64,000 nucleotides of DNA, from contig CAYPYG010000007.1 of NCBI GenBank assembly GCA_964415175.1, positions 27,504 to 91,503 on the forward strand, in the 5' to 3' direction. The stretch comes from UBA2231 sp964415175. Lineage in GTDB: Bacteria > Elusimicrobiota > Elusimicrobia > Elusimicrobiales > UBA9959. The position numbers and the translations under genes are program-made. The notes beneath the pieces are model-generated. The model made no database searches and had not been told where the DNA came from. It worked only from the letters and a program-made list of their open reading frames with translations. Every line of letters starts with the position of its first letter. Position 1 is the first letter of the stretch. Shown piece after piece: positions 1 to 7,637 of this stretch.

Positions 1-209
1 TTGAACCTGTCGCCCAGCCGCTTCTCGATGCGGGCCAGCAGCGCCTCGCCGCCGGCGGCCTTGACCGTCAGGTAGCGGACCTTGTAGCCGGTGGAGGAGG
101 GGAAAAGCCGCTCCACGTCGCGGTCCGGGTCGTTGAGGTCGCAGCCGACGGCCGCGAAGGCCGGCGCGGCCCAGGCGGAGAAAAAGAGGGACAAAAATAC
201 CTTTTTCAT
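1..209 (-). CDS. exported protein, N-terminal part only (possibly FMN-binding type)
   Basis: Only the first 69 codons are in the window; the gene runs off the left edge. It opens with a clear signal peptide (Lys-Lys, then a hydrophobic core ending in an Ala-rich cleavage site near residue 19). The mature part begins VGCDLNDPDRDVERLF, and a Tyr-Lys-Val-Arg-rich stretch follows. I associate this kind of start with exported FMN-binding-type proteins, but too little is visible to rely on that. An AAGGGG Shine-Dalgarno overlaps the stop codon of the upstream barrel gene, 8 nt away, so it is probably the fourth gene of the Fur-headed operon. The start at 209 is well supported by signal peptide and RBS. 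Confidence 0.7.
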   Translation of the reverse strand, partial: MKKVFLSLFFSAWAAPAFAAVGCDLNDPDRDVERLFPSSTGYKVRYLTVKAAGGEALLARIEKRLGDRF

Positions 210-217
210 GGAACCCC

Positions 218-1186
218 TTATATCGGTATATAGTAATAGACCTGCGCGACGGCGCGCCGGTCCATGGCCGTCTCGTCGTACTCGAACATGGCGCGCAGCG
301 TCAGGTAAGGAGTGGCGGCGCAGGAGGCGCCGGCCGCCAGCGCCCAGCCCTCCATTCCTTCCATCCCCTCGTAAACCGCCTGGCCCTCCAGTTTCAGCCG
401 GCTCTCCTCCAGGAGGTTGAGCCCCAGCCGCGCCAGGCCGGCGGCGTAATCCATACCGGACTTTTTACCCGCGCGCAGGTCGGCGCGCAGTTCCCAGCGG
501 TCCCAGAGCAGGGCGTAGTCGGCGCCGAAGGCGGAATAGCTCTTCTCGGCGCCGTTCATAAGCTCGTAGCCCATCACGGACGGGGTCTCGCCCAGGGAAG
601 CGTAGAGCCCGAGCGTCCCGTTGTCGCGGTTAAGGACGCCCAGCCCGGTGCGGGCCGAGGCCAGCCAGCCGCCGGCGCCGCGCAGGCGCATGCCCGAGCC
701 GGTGGTCAGCGAGACGGCGGCGTCGCCCCAGTCGTAGTCGCGCGAGCCGCCCAGGCCCCAGTCCCGGTCGAAACCGTAGCCGTACATGGGCAGCGTCTGC
801 ATCAGCGCGTTGTGCGTGTCGAAGTAGGATTCCAGCCCCGCCGCCGTCCTGTTATGCCCCGCCCAGGCGTAGCCGCCCCAGGGCGCGCGCGCGCGGTAAT
901 AAGCGTTATAGACCTGGGGGCGGGTGCGCTCCGGCGCGTCGGGATCGTGCGCCAGCCGCGCCTGCAGGGCCAGCGTCGAGCCGCCGCCGGGGCGGTGAAC
1001 CAGGTCGAAACCGGCGGAGGTTCTCTGCATCGGCTCCATGGCGTGCATGGAATGCCAGATCTCCGACCTTTCGGCCGAGGAATACCCTCCGACACCCTGC
1101 AGCTCCAGGAAAAGGAGCGAGCTGCCGGCCGCGGCCGGCAGGGGGGAGAACAGCAGGCTAGATAGTAAGAAGCTTGCGGCCTTCAT
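218..1186 (-). CDS. predicted outer-membrane beta-barrel protein
   Basis: A 322-residue protein with a signal peptide (about residues 1-20) followed by alternating hydrophobic/polar segments rich in Tyr, Trp, Gly and Ala, typical of a porin-like or outer-membrane barrel. No specific family motif was recognised. It lies in the operon fur / YtkA-like lipoprotein / this gene / exported protein and overlaps the 3' end of the lipoprotein gene by 29 nt. A GGGAAG Shine-Dalgarno inside that gene precedes the ATG. Because the operon starts at a Fur box, a metal-responsive envelope function is a reasonable inference, but transport specificity cannot be read from the sequence. Confidence 0.75.
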   Translation of the reverse strand: MKAASFLLSSLLFSPLPAAAGSSLLFLELQGVGGYSSAERSEIWHSMHAMEPMQRTSAGFDLVHRPGGGSTLALQARLAHDPDAPERTRPQVYNAYYRARAPWGGYAWAGHNRTAAGLESYFDTHNALMQTLPMYGYGFDRDWGLGGSRDYDWGDAAVSLTTGSGMRLRGAGGWLASARTGLGVLNRDNGTLGLYASLGETPSVMGYELMNGAEKSYSAFGADYALLWDRWELRADLRAGKKSGMDYAAGLARLGLNLLEESRLKLEGQAVYEGMEGMEGWALAAGASCAATPYLTLRAMFEYDETAMDRRAVAQVYYYIPI

Positions 1187-1595
1187 AGAGCGGCTTCCCT
1201 TCGCGAGATACGCGCACGACTATCTCCCACTCGCCGGCCATGCTGAACTCCACCGGGAAGAGGTAATGCCCTTTCTTGTTGAGGATGAAAGGCTTGGGCC
1301 CGGAATCGTGATAACGCATCGAGGGCATGCCGTATTCCCCCTGCAGGGTATAGCCGGTATCGGGCTTGCCGTCCGGGCCGAAGGCCTGCAGGTTCACGAT
1401 GATGACGCCCAGCTTGGGCTTCTCGCTGAACTTCCAGGAGAAGCGTCCTCCGTCGGAGAGGGGGATATCGGCCCCCTCTCGAAGTTCCTGGGCCCCCGCC
1501 GTAACGCCCGCCTTTCCGGAGGCTCCCGCTTCCGGCCCTTTGGAACAAGCCGAGAACGAAACTAAAAACACCGCGGCCGTCAGTATCGCTTTCAT
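1158..1595 (-). CDS. YtkA-like/FixH-like lipoprotein
   Basis: A 145-residue protein with a lipoprotein signal (core AVFLVSFSAC, lipidated Cys17). The mature domain is a small beta-sandwich with the segment GEYGMPSM near the middle and the closing GEWEIVVRV strand, matching the YtkA-like domain found in exported proteins linked to metal (often copper) handling. The ATG at 1595 was chosen over a longer frame because it overlaps the TGA of the fur gene (ATGA) and has GAAGGA upstream. The gene sits between a Fur regulator and an outer-membrane barrel, consistent with a metal-related periplasmic role; the exact ligand is unknown. Confidence 0.75.
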   Translation of the reverse strand: MKAILTAAVFLVSFSACSKGPEAGASGKAGVTAGAQELREGADIPLSDGGRFSWKFSEKPKLGVIIVNLQAFGPDGKPDTGYTLQGEYGMPSMRYHDSGPKPFILNKKGHYLFPVEFSMAGEWEIVVRVSREGKPLYEGRKLLTI

Positions 1596-2038
1596 AAGGT
1601 TCCTTCCTTCAGGCACCTCTTACAGGTACCATATATCTCCACCTTGCTTCCAGCGGGGGAAAAACCCGTTCCGGCCGACAGGCGGCGGAATATTTTTTCC
1701 GGACCCCGCAGGGGGACCTCCGTTACCGAACCGCATTCCCGGCAGACCAGGTGGGCGTGCTCCGTCCTCGCCCCGGCCAGCTCATAGACCGAAGGCTTCT
1801 TCCCTCTCTTGAACTCTACTACCTTGCCGCAGCCGCAAAGGCACTTGAGAGAGCGGTATACCGTCGCTATGCCGATACCGGGCAGGGAGCGCTCGGCGAG
1901 GCGCCGTATCTCCTCCGCGGTACGGTGCCCGGAGACCGACGCCACCGCCTTGAGCACCGCTTCTCTGCGGCGGCTGCGCCGGGGCTCCGGTTTCGGGCAA
2001 TCGCAGATCCCTCCGCAGGGGCATCTTTCAGGTTTCAT
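1592..2038 (-). CDS. Fur-family transcriptional regulator
   Basis: A 148-residue Fur superfamily repressor. The winged-helix part contains the recognition segment GIGIATVYRSL, followed by the HAH motif and two CxxC pairs (CREC near residue 100 and CKRC near residue 140) that form the structural Zn site. An unusual Cys-rich N-terminus (Cys 6, 8, 12 and 14) precedes the DNA-binding domain and could be an extra metal or redox site. Whether it senses Fe, Zn or peroxide cannot be decided. It is the first gene of a tightly overlapping minus-strand operon; a Fur box ends 5 nt before its ATG, so it very likely represses itself and the operon. Confidence 0.92.
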   Translation of the reverse strand: MKPERCPCGGICDCPKPEPRRSRRREAVLKAVASVSGHRTAEEIRRLAERSLPGIGIATVYRSLKCLCGCGKVVEFKRGKKPSVYELAGARTEHAHLVCRECGSVTEVPLRGPEKIFRRLSAGTGFSPAGSKVEIYGTCKRCLKEGTL

Positions 2039-2043
2039 ATTTG

Positions 2044-2060
2044 ATAATGATTATCATTAT
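2044..2060. promoter_or_regulatory. Fur box operator
   Basis: A 17-bp palindrome, ATAATGAT-T-ATCATTAT, with only the central base unpaired, is close to the canonical Fur consensus. It lies 5 nt upstream of the fur ATG with no Shine-Dalgarno between, so repressor binding would cover the promoter and start region. It could also influence the plus-strand promoter about 80 bp away. Confidence 0.85.
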
Positions 2061-2136
2061 TCCACATACAGTGCGGTCTGTCAACCGGCGTGAGGCGGGG
2101 AAGTTCCGGGCGGCATATATTCTTTTTAAAAATTTA

Positions 2137-2142
2137 TATAAT
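2137..2142 (+). promoter_or_regulatory. -10 box of the Cys-rich protein operon
   Basis: TATAAT in an AT-rich island (2117-2145) of otherwise GC-rich DNA, about 60 bp upstream of the ATG at 2201. No good -35 was found. It could drive the Cys-rich gene, the Crp/Fnr gene and hisS. Confidence 0.5.
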
Positions 2143-2200
2143 AATCGTGCGGCCGCGGCCGCATCGATCATTTGACCAGGGAAACAAAGGGAGAACACAA

Positions 2201-2785
2201 ATGAAGAAAGATCTGCTCGCCGGTGTGATATTTTTCGCGGTGACGATGGCCGCCTACGCCCATTGCGGCAAATGCCCGGGCGACAAGAAAGCGGAAGGCG
2301 TCAAGGACGGCCCCAAGGTGGAGTGCCCCATGGCCGAACAGGCCGCCGGGGGCGCCAAACACGACTGCCCGATGAACGCGAAGGGCGCGGACGAGAAAAA
2401 GCACGATTGCCCCGGGATGAAGGGCGAAAAAGGCCACGACTGCGGCAAGCACAAGGACGGCAAGTCCGCCGCCTGCCCCAAGCAGATGGAAGGCGTCGAG
2501 AAGACCGTCAAGAACACCAAGGACGGCGTCGAGCTGACGCTGGCCGCCAAGGGCGAGGAAGCCATAGCCAAGCTCCAGGAACTGACCGCCGTCCATTACG
2601 CCGGCGGGAACTGCTCCTGCCTGCCCAAGGACGCGACGGCCAAATACGAGAACACCGCGGCCGGCGTTAAGATATACCTGGCCTCGAAGAACCCCGCGAC
2701 CGTGAAAACCATGCAGGCCCAGTACGCGTCCGGCGGCCACAAGTGCGGCGCGGAGCACGCCGGGGAAGAGAAGGCGAAAAAATGA
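2201..2785 (+). CDS. exported Cys/His/Met-rich metal-binding protein
   Basis: A 194-residue protein: signal peptide (residues 1-20, ending AAYA), then a low-complexity region in which Cys is repeatedly flanked by His or Met (HCGKC, ECPM, HDCPM, HDCPGM, HDCGKH), separated by Lys/Asp/Gly linkers. A small second region (about residues 105-180) includes a CSC motif and a final HKCGAEH. This looks like a periplasmic metal-buffer protein, by composition most likely for copper or another soft metal; I know no named family for it. The start was chosen at the signal peptide; GGGAG lies upstream. Its TGA overlaps the ATG of the Crp/Fnr gene, so the two are translationally coupled. Confidence 0.8.
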   Translation: MKKDLLAGVIFFAVTMAAYAHCGKCPGDKKAEGVKDGPKVECPMAEQAAGGAKHDCPMNAKGADEKKHDCPGMKGEKGHDCGKHKDGKSAACPKQMEGVEKTVKNTKDGVELTLAAKGEEAIAKLQELTAVHYAGGNCSCLPKDATAKYENTAAGVKIYLASKNPATVKTMQAQYASGGHKCGAEHAGEEKAKK

Positions 2786-3459
2786 CCCTGCACAAGGCGC
2801 TCGAGAAAGTAACCTTCCTCAAAGGGCTGGGCAAAGCCGACCTTAACCATATCGTGAAGATCGCCTCCGTTCGCCACTACAAGGCGGGGGACATGGTCTT
2901 CAACAAGGAAGAGGTGGGGAAGAACTTTTTCATCGTCAACGCCGGGAAGATAAAGATCTTCACCTCGCTCGGCGGCGGCAAGCGCAAGACCTTCGCCTTC
3001 CTGGGCAAAGGGGACTTTTTCGGCGAGATGTCGCTGCTCGGCGGCAAGATACGCTCCGCCTCGGCCCAGGCCGCGGAGGACACCGAACTGCTGGTCATCT
3101 CCAAGCTGAACTTCGGCAGACTGGTGATGCGCCACGCCGATTTCAGCATGAAGATCATCCGCACCCTGGTGGAACGCCTGAACAAGGCCGACAAGGAGAT
3201 CGAGTCCATGCTGTTCCACAATATACTGGGACGGCTGGCCTCGGCCATACTCGACCTCGAGGCGAAGTCGAAGACCGGTCCGCTCACCGTGGAGATAGGC
3301 CAGGGCGAACTGGCCGAGTACCTGGGCACCACGCGCGTCCCCGTCTGCCGGGCGGTCAACTCGCTCAAGCGCAGCGGGATAATCGACTATAAGCGCGGAC
3401 GCATACTCGTCAAGAGCAAGGCCAGGCTGCAGTCGATGGCCGCCAGGGCGCGCGGATGA
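2782..3459 (+). CDS. Crp/Fnr-family transcriptional regulator
   Basis: A 225-residue regulator. Residues about 10-130 form a cyclic-nucleotide-binding-like beta roll (GKIKIF, FFGEMSLLGG segments), followed by the dimer helix and a C-terminal winged helix with the recognition stretch LAEYLGTTRVPVCRAV. There is no Fnr-type cluster of N-terminal cysteines, so an Fe-S sensor of Fnr type is unlikely; the effector is unknown. The ATG at 2782 overlaps the stop of the Cys-rich metal-binding gene, and its own TGA overlaps the hisS ATG. Coupling to the metal-binding protein suggests a linked stress or metal response. Confidence 0.9.
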   Translation: MTLHKALEKVTFLKGLGKADLNHIVKIASVRHYKAGDMVFNKEEVGKNFFIVNAGKIKIFTSLGGGKRKTFAFLGKGDFFGEMSLLGGKIRSASAQAAEDTELLVISKLNFGRLVMRHADFSMKIIRTLVERLNKADKEIESMLFHNILGRLASAILDLEAKSKTGPLTVEIGQGELAEYLGTTRVPVCRAVNSLKRSGIIDYKRGRILVKSKARLQSMAARARG

Positions 3460-4706
3460 GCCGCACGCTGCGCGGCTTCCGGGACATACTGCCGCCCGAC
3501 TCCGAGCTCTTCGCCGCGATAGAGGCGGCGGCGCGGGAAGTTTTCCGCCTGCACGGCTACCGGGAGATACGCATCCCCACGCTGGAGACCCGGGAGCTCT
3601 TCGTAAAGTCCACCGGCGACACCACCGACATCGTCGAGAAGGAGATGTACGCCTTCACCGACGGCGGCGGGCGCGAAGTGGCGATGCGCCCGGAGGGCAC
3701 GCCCGGCGTGGCGCGGGCCTATATCGACCAGAACCTCTCGCAGGGCGGCCGCAACGCGAAGCTTTTCTACATAGGCCCCATGTTCCGCGCCGAGCGGCCG
3801 CAGGCCGGCCGCTTCCGCGAGTTCACGCAGATAGGCGTGGAATGCATCGGCAACCCTTCGCCTTCGGCCGACGCGGAATCCATCTCGCTGCTGGTGAAGG
3901 TGCTGGAGAAGGCCGGCGCCCCGGGCTGCACCGTGGAACTCAACACCCTCGGCTGCGCGGAGTGCCGCAAAGCCTACCGCGCGCAGCTCCTCTCCTATCT
4001 CAAGCTCAACACCGAGGCGCTCTGCGAGGCCTGCCGGCGCCGCGTCGACCGCAACCCGCTGCGCGCGCTGGACTGCAAGGTGGACGGCCCCTGGCTGGCC
4101 GACAAGGCGCCGCACATAGAGCTCTGTCCCGGCTGCGTCGAGCACTTCGACCGGGTACAGGCCCTGCTCAAGGCCGCGGGCGTGGACTACAAGGTCGACC
4201 GGACGATGGTCCGCGGTCTGGACTACTACACCCGCACCGTTTTCGAGGTTAAGGCCGGGGCGCTGGGCGCCCAGGACGCGGTGGCCGGCGGCGGCCGCTA
4301 CGACGACCTGATCAAATCGATGGGAGGCCCCGCCTCACCGTCGGTGGGCTGGGCCATGGGCCTGGACCGCGCCGCGCTGGTCATAAAGGCGGCGGGGACC
4401 GCGCCCGAGGAAAAAGGTCCGGCGGCCTTCCTCATCGCGGCCGGCAAAGAAGCCGCCCTTGAAGCCTTCCGCCTGATGTCGGACCTGCGCGCGGTCGGCA
4501 TAGCCGCCGATTACTCCAATTTCGACCTCAGCCTCAAGTCCCAGATGCGCTCCGCCGACAGGAGCGGGGCCGATTACGCCGTCATCATAGGAGAGGACGA
4601 ACTCAAGTCCGGGACCTGCTCCCTGAAACCTCTCAAAGGCCGGGCGGGACAGGAGAGCGTCCCCTTAGCGGACCTTCCCTCGCGGCTGACCGTCAGACCC
4701 GTCTGA
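3456..4706 (+). CDS. hisS: histidine--tRNA ligase
   Basis: A 416-residue class II synthetase that charges tRNA-His. Motif 2 is seen as FRAERPQAGRFREFTQ, the His-specific signature as GLDYYTRTVFE, and motif 3 as GGGRYDDL with GWAMGLDR. A C-terminal alpha/beta anticodon-binding domain follows from about residue 325. Length and domain order are normal. The ATG overlaps the Crp/Fnr stop codon (ATGA), and aspS follows 31 nt downstream, the common hisS-aspS pairing. Confidence 0.97.
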   Translation: MSRTLRGFRDILPPDSELFAAIEAAAREVFRLHGYREIRIPTLETRELFVKSTGDTTDIVEKEMYAFTDGGGREVAMRPEGTPGVARAYIDQNLSQGGRNAKLFYIGPMFRAERPQAGRFREFTQIGVECIGNPSPSADAESISLLVKVLEKAGAPGCTVELNTLGCAECRKAYRAQLLSYLKLNTEALCEACRRRVDRNPLRALDCKVDGPWLADKAPHIELCPGCVEHFDRVQALLKAAGVDYKVDRTMVRGLDYYTRTVFEVKAGALGAQDAVAGGGRYDDLIKSMGGPASPSVGWAMGLDRAALVIKAAGTAPEEKGPAAFLIAAGKEAALEAFRLMSDLRAVGIAADYSNFDLSLKSQMRSADRSGADYAVIIGEDELKSGTCSLKPLKGRAGQESVPLADLPSRLTVRPV

Positions 4707-4737
4707 GACCGGCGCAGCGCCGCTCCCCAGGAAAAAT

Positions 4738-6519
4738 ATGACCAGCGCACCCGACAACAACAAGACCGAATTCCGCACTCACGACTGCGGCGCCCTGCGC
4801 GGCGCCGACGCCGGCAGGACCGCTACCCTTTGCGGCTGGATGGACTCCAAGCGCAACCACGGCGGCGTACTTTTCATAAGCCTGCGCGACCTCTACGGCG
4901 TGACCCAGGTCGTAGCCAATCCCGGCACCGCGGCCTTCCAGGCGGCCGAGGAGTCCAAGGCGGAGTATGTCCTGCGCGTGACCGGCAAAGTTACGCCGCG
5001 CCCGCAGGGCATGGTCAATCCGAAAATGCCGACGGGCGAGATAGAGCTCGTCGCCGAGAAGATAGAGACGCTCAACGTTTCCCAGCCGCTGCCTTTCGAC
5101 CTCGGCGAGCACGCCGGGGTGCTGGAGGACACGCGCCTCAAGTACCGCTACCTCGACCTGCGCCGGCCGAAGGTCGCCAGGAACCTCGTCCTGCGCAGCA
5201 AGGTGGCCGGCCTGGTCCGCGCCAACCTCCTCGCGAAAGGGTTCAACGAGATAGAGACCCCGATGCTGACCCGGTCCACGCCCGAGGGCGCCCGCGATTA
5301 CGTGGTCCCGTCCCGCATGAGCCCCGGCCATTTCTACGCGCTGCCGCAGTCGCCGCAGGTGTTCAAGCAGCTGCTGATGGTCGCCGGCATGGACCGGTAC
5401 TTCCAGCTCGCCCGCGCGCTGCGCGACGAGGACCTGCGCGCCGACCGCCAGCCGGAGCATACCCAGATAGACGTGGAGATGTCCTTCGTGACCGAGCGCG
5501 ACGTGGCCGCCGTAGTGGAGGACATGCTGCGCTCCGTCTTCGAAGGCGTGGGTGAGAGAATAGAGACCCCTTTCATGGAAATGGAGTTCGCCGACGCGAT
5601 GCTGCGCTACGGCTCGGACAAGCCGGACCTGCGCTACGCGCTCGAAATACGGGACTGCTCGCATCTCTTTAAGGCCTCCGGCTTCAAGGTCTTCGCCGAA
5701 GCGCTGGCCTCCGGCGGCGTCGTGCGCGGCATAAAGGGCGAAGGCGGCGCGGCCGCCTATTCCCGCGGCGAGATAGACAAGCTCACCGAGACCGTGAAAA
5801 AAGCCGGGGCGAAGGGCCTGCTCTGGTTCAAGCTCAAGGACGGCAAGATGGAGTCGCCTGCCCTCAAGTTCCTTTCCGAGGCCGAGACTTCGTCGGTGAA
5901 GGACTTCTTCGCGATGAAGGAGGGGGACATCGTCTTCATGGTGACCGGCCCCGCGGCCCAGGCCGCGCCGCAGCTGGGCATGGTGCGCGGCGAGCTCATA
6001 AAGAAGCTCAAGCCCGCGCAGACGAAGAAATGGGCCTTCCTCTGGGTGCGCCATTTCCCGCTGCTGGAGAAGGACGCCGAGACCGGCCACTGGACCTTTA
6101 CCCATAATCCGTTCACCGCGCCGCTGCCGGAAGAGCTCCCGATGCTCGACACCGACCCCGGCGGCATGCGCTCCTGCCAGTACGACCTGGTGCTCAACGG
6201 CGTGGAACTGGGCTCCGGCTCCGTGCGCAACCACAGCCGGGCCGTGCAGGAGAAGATCTTCGGCCTGATGGGCTATTCCAAGGACGAGGTTCAGCGCCGC
6301 TTCGGCATGATAGTCAACGCCCTGGACTTCGGCGCGCCGCCGCACGGCGGCATCGGCATCGGCTTCGACCGGCTCATCGGCATACTCTGCGGCACGGATT
6401 CGATACGCGACGTGATCGCCTTCCCCAAGACGACCAGCGGCTCGTGCCTGATGAGCGACGCGCCCTCGACGATAGACGAGCGGCAGCTTAAAGAGCTGCA
6501 CCTCAAGATAACGGAATAA
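4738..6519 (+). CDS. aspS: aspartate--tRNA ligase (bacterial type)
   Basis: A 593-residue bacterial-type AspRS: N-terminal OB-fold anticodon-binding domain, class II catalytic core with the stretch LPQSPQVFKQLL and motif 2 RDEDLRADRQPEHTQID, an inserted GAD domain in the middle, and motif 3 GIGIGFDRLIGIL near the C-terminus. The OB-fold contains RNHGGV, a His-Gly-Gly variant I associate with AspRSs of relaxed tRNA specificity, although an asnS gene is also present in this window. AGGAAAA precedes the ATG. It lies between hisS and lipA, 1 nt from the latter. Confidence 0.97.
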   Translation: MTSAPDNNKTEFRTHDCGALRGADAGRTATLCGWMDSKRNHGGVLFISLRDLYGVTQVVANPGTAAFQAAEESKAEYVLRVTGKVTPRPQGMVNPKMPTGEIELVAEKIETLNVSQPLPFDLGEHAGVLEDTRLKYRYLDLRRPKVARNLVLRSKVAGLVRANLLAKGFNEIETPMLTRSTPEGARDYVVPSRMSPGHFYALPQSPQVFKQLLMVAGMDRYFQLARALRDEDLRADRQPEHTQIDVEMSFVTERDVAAVVEDMLRSVFEGVGERIETPFMEMEFADAMLRYGSDKPDLRYALEIRDCSHLFKASGFKVFAEALASGGVVRGIKGEGGAAAYSRGEIDKLTETVKKAGAKGLLWFKLKDGKMESPALKFLSEAETSSVKDFFAMKEGDIVFMVTGPAAQAAPQLGMVRGELIKKLKPAQTKKWAFLWVRHFPLLEKDAETGHWTFTHNPFTAPLPEELPMLDTDPGGMRSCQYDLVLNGVELGSGSVRNHSRAVQEKIFGLMGYSKDEVQRRFGMIVNALDFGAPPHGGIGIGFDRLIGILCGTDSIRDVIAFPKTTSGSCLMSDAPSTIDERQLKELHLKITE

Positions 6520-6520
6520 G

Positions 6521-7396
6521 ATGGGCGTCTATCCCGACTGGATCGTCGCGGAAGTCCGGAAGAACAAGGCCGGGCTCCGCGGCGCGCCGGCCCGCGACAC
6601 CGCCGGCGACCTGGCCGGCGCGCGGCTCCACACCGTCTGCGACGAGGCGCTGTGCCCCAACAAAGGGAAGTGTTTCGCCGAGGGCGAGGCCACCTTCCTG
6701 ATACTGGGCGATATCTGCACGCGCGCCTGCTCTTTCTGCGCGGTCTCCAAGAAAAAACCGCTGCCGCCGGACCCCGGCGAGCCGGCCCGGGTGGGGGGAC
6801 TCTCCCGCCGCTGGGGCCTCAAATACGTGGTCTTCACTTCCCCTACGCGCGACGATCTGCCCGACGGAGGGGCCTCTCATTTCGCGGCCACCCTCCGCGC
6901 CCTGCGGCAGTCCTGCCCCGGGATAAAGACCGAGCCGCTGATCCCGGACTTCGGCGGCGACGGGGCGGCGCTGCGCGCCGTCATGGACGCGGAGCCCGAC
7001 GTGCTGGGCCACAACCTGGAGACCGTGCCTTCGCTCTACGCTGTGCGAAAAGGCGCGGATCACCGCCGTTCGCTGAAAGTCCTGGAGAACGCGAAAAAAT
7101 ACAGGCCGGCCTCGCTGATCAAGACGGGCTTCATGCTGGGGCTGGGAGAGACGGAGGCGGAGCTGGAGACGGCTCTCAGGGACGCGGTCTCCGCCGGCTG
7201 CGACCTGGTGACGCTGGGCCAGTACCTGGCCCCGTCGAAGGGACATTTCGAGGTCAAGCGGTACTACACGCCCAAAGAGTTCGAGGCCTGGGAACACCGG
7301 GCCCTGGAGCTCGGCTTCAAGGCCGCCCTGGCCGGTCCGCTGGTGCGCAGTTCCTTCCGCGCCGGCCGCCTCTACTCCCAGGCCCTCACGAAATAG
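6521..7396 (+). CDS. lipA: lipoyl synthase
   Basis: A 291-residue radical SAM enzyme that inserts two sulfurs into protein-bound octanoyl groups. Both clusters are visible: the auxiliary [4Fe-4S] motif C-x4-C-x5-C (CDEALCPNKGKC) and the radical SAM CxxxCxxC (CTRACSFC). The C-terminal RSSF motif supplies the Ser ligand. Length is normal. It starts 1 nt after aspS, so it is probably in the hisS-aspS-lipA unit. lipB is not in the window. Confidence 0.96.
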   Translation: MGVYPDWIVAEVRKNKAGLRGAPARDTAGDLAGARLHTVCDEALCPNKGKCFAEGEATFLILGDICTRACSFCAVSKKKPLPPDPGEPARVGGLSRRWGLKYVVFTSPTRDDLPDGGASHFAATLRALRQSCPGIKTEPLIPDFGGDGAALRAVMDAEPDVLGHNLETVPSLYAVRKGADHRRSLKVLENAKKYRPASLIKTGFMLGLGETEAELETALRDAVSAGCDLVTLGQYLAPSKGHFEVKRYYTPKEFEAWEHRALELGFKAALAGPLVRSSFRAGRLYSQALTK

Positions 7397-7449
7397 ACTT
7401 CCCGGAAGCCGACCTTTCCAGAACTCCATGAGGGAACAACCGGGGATGG

Positions 7450-7615
7450 CGGGGCATCACTTAAGCAAAGCCGTCCGAAGGCCCGAGCTTACGGAGTATG
7501 CGCCGCAGCTTACGGTGCTTTGCTTCTCGCGGAGGCGGAGGCGCATACGAGCGCGAGGGCCGAGGTCGGAGCGCGAGTACGGTGTACGAGCGCGTCTTTG
7601 CGGAGTGATGCCCCG
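7450..7615. repeat. structured inverted-repeat element, copy A
   Basis: A 166-bp non-coding element filling most of the gap between two convergent genes. Its ends are a perfect 12-bp inverted repeat (7450-7461 with 7604-7615). A short internal loop is followed by a second stem, GCAAAG (7465-7470) with CTTTGC (7596-7601). Inside is a further perfect 9-bp repeat, GTATGCGCC (7497-7505) with GGCGCATAC (7540-7548). It resembles the element at 60105-60280 read on the other strand in layout and in several short blocks. No coding potential is seen. Confidence 0.65.
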
Positions 7616-7637
7616 GCAGCACCGGAATGATCGCTCC

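Noticed and set aside
4693..6501. Long open frame antisense to aspS
   Set aside because: Repetitive low-complexity His/Ala/Gly composition typical of antisense shadows in GC-rich DNA; aspS on the other strand is complete with all motifs.
7450..7615. CRISPR array
   Set aside because: No regularly spaced direct repeats; only nested inverted repeats are present.
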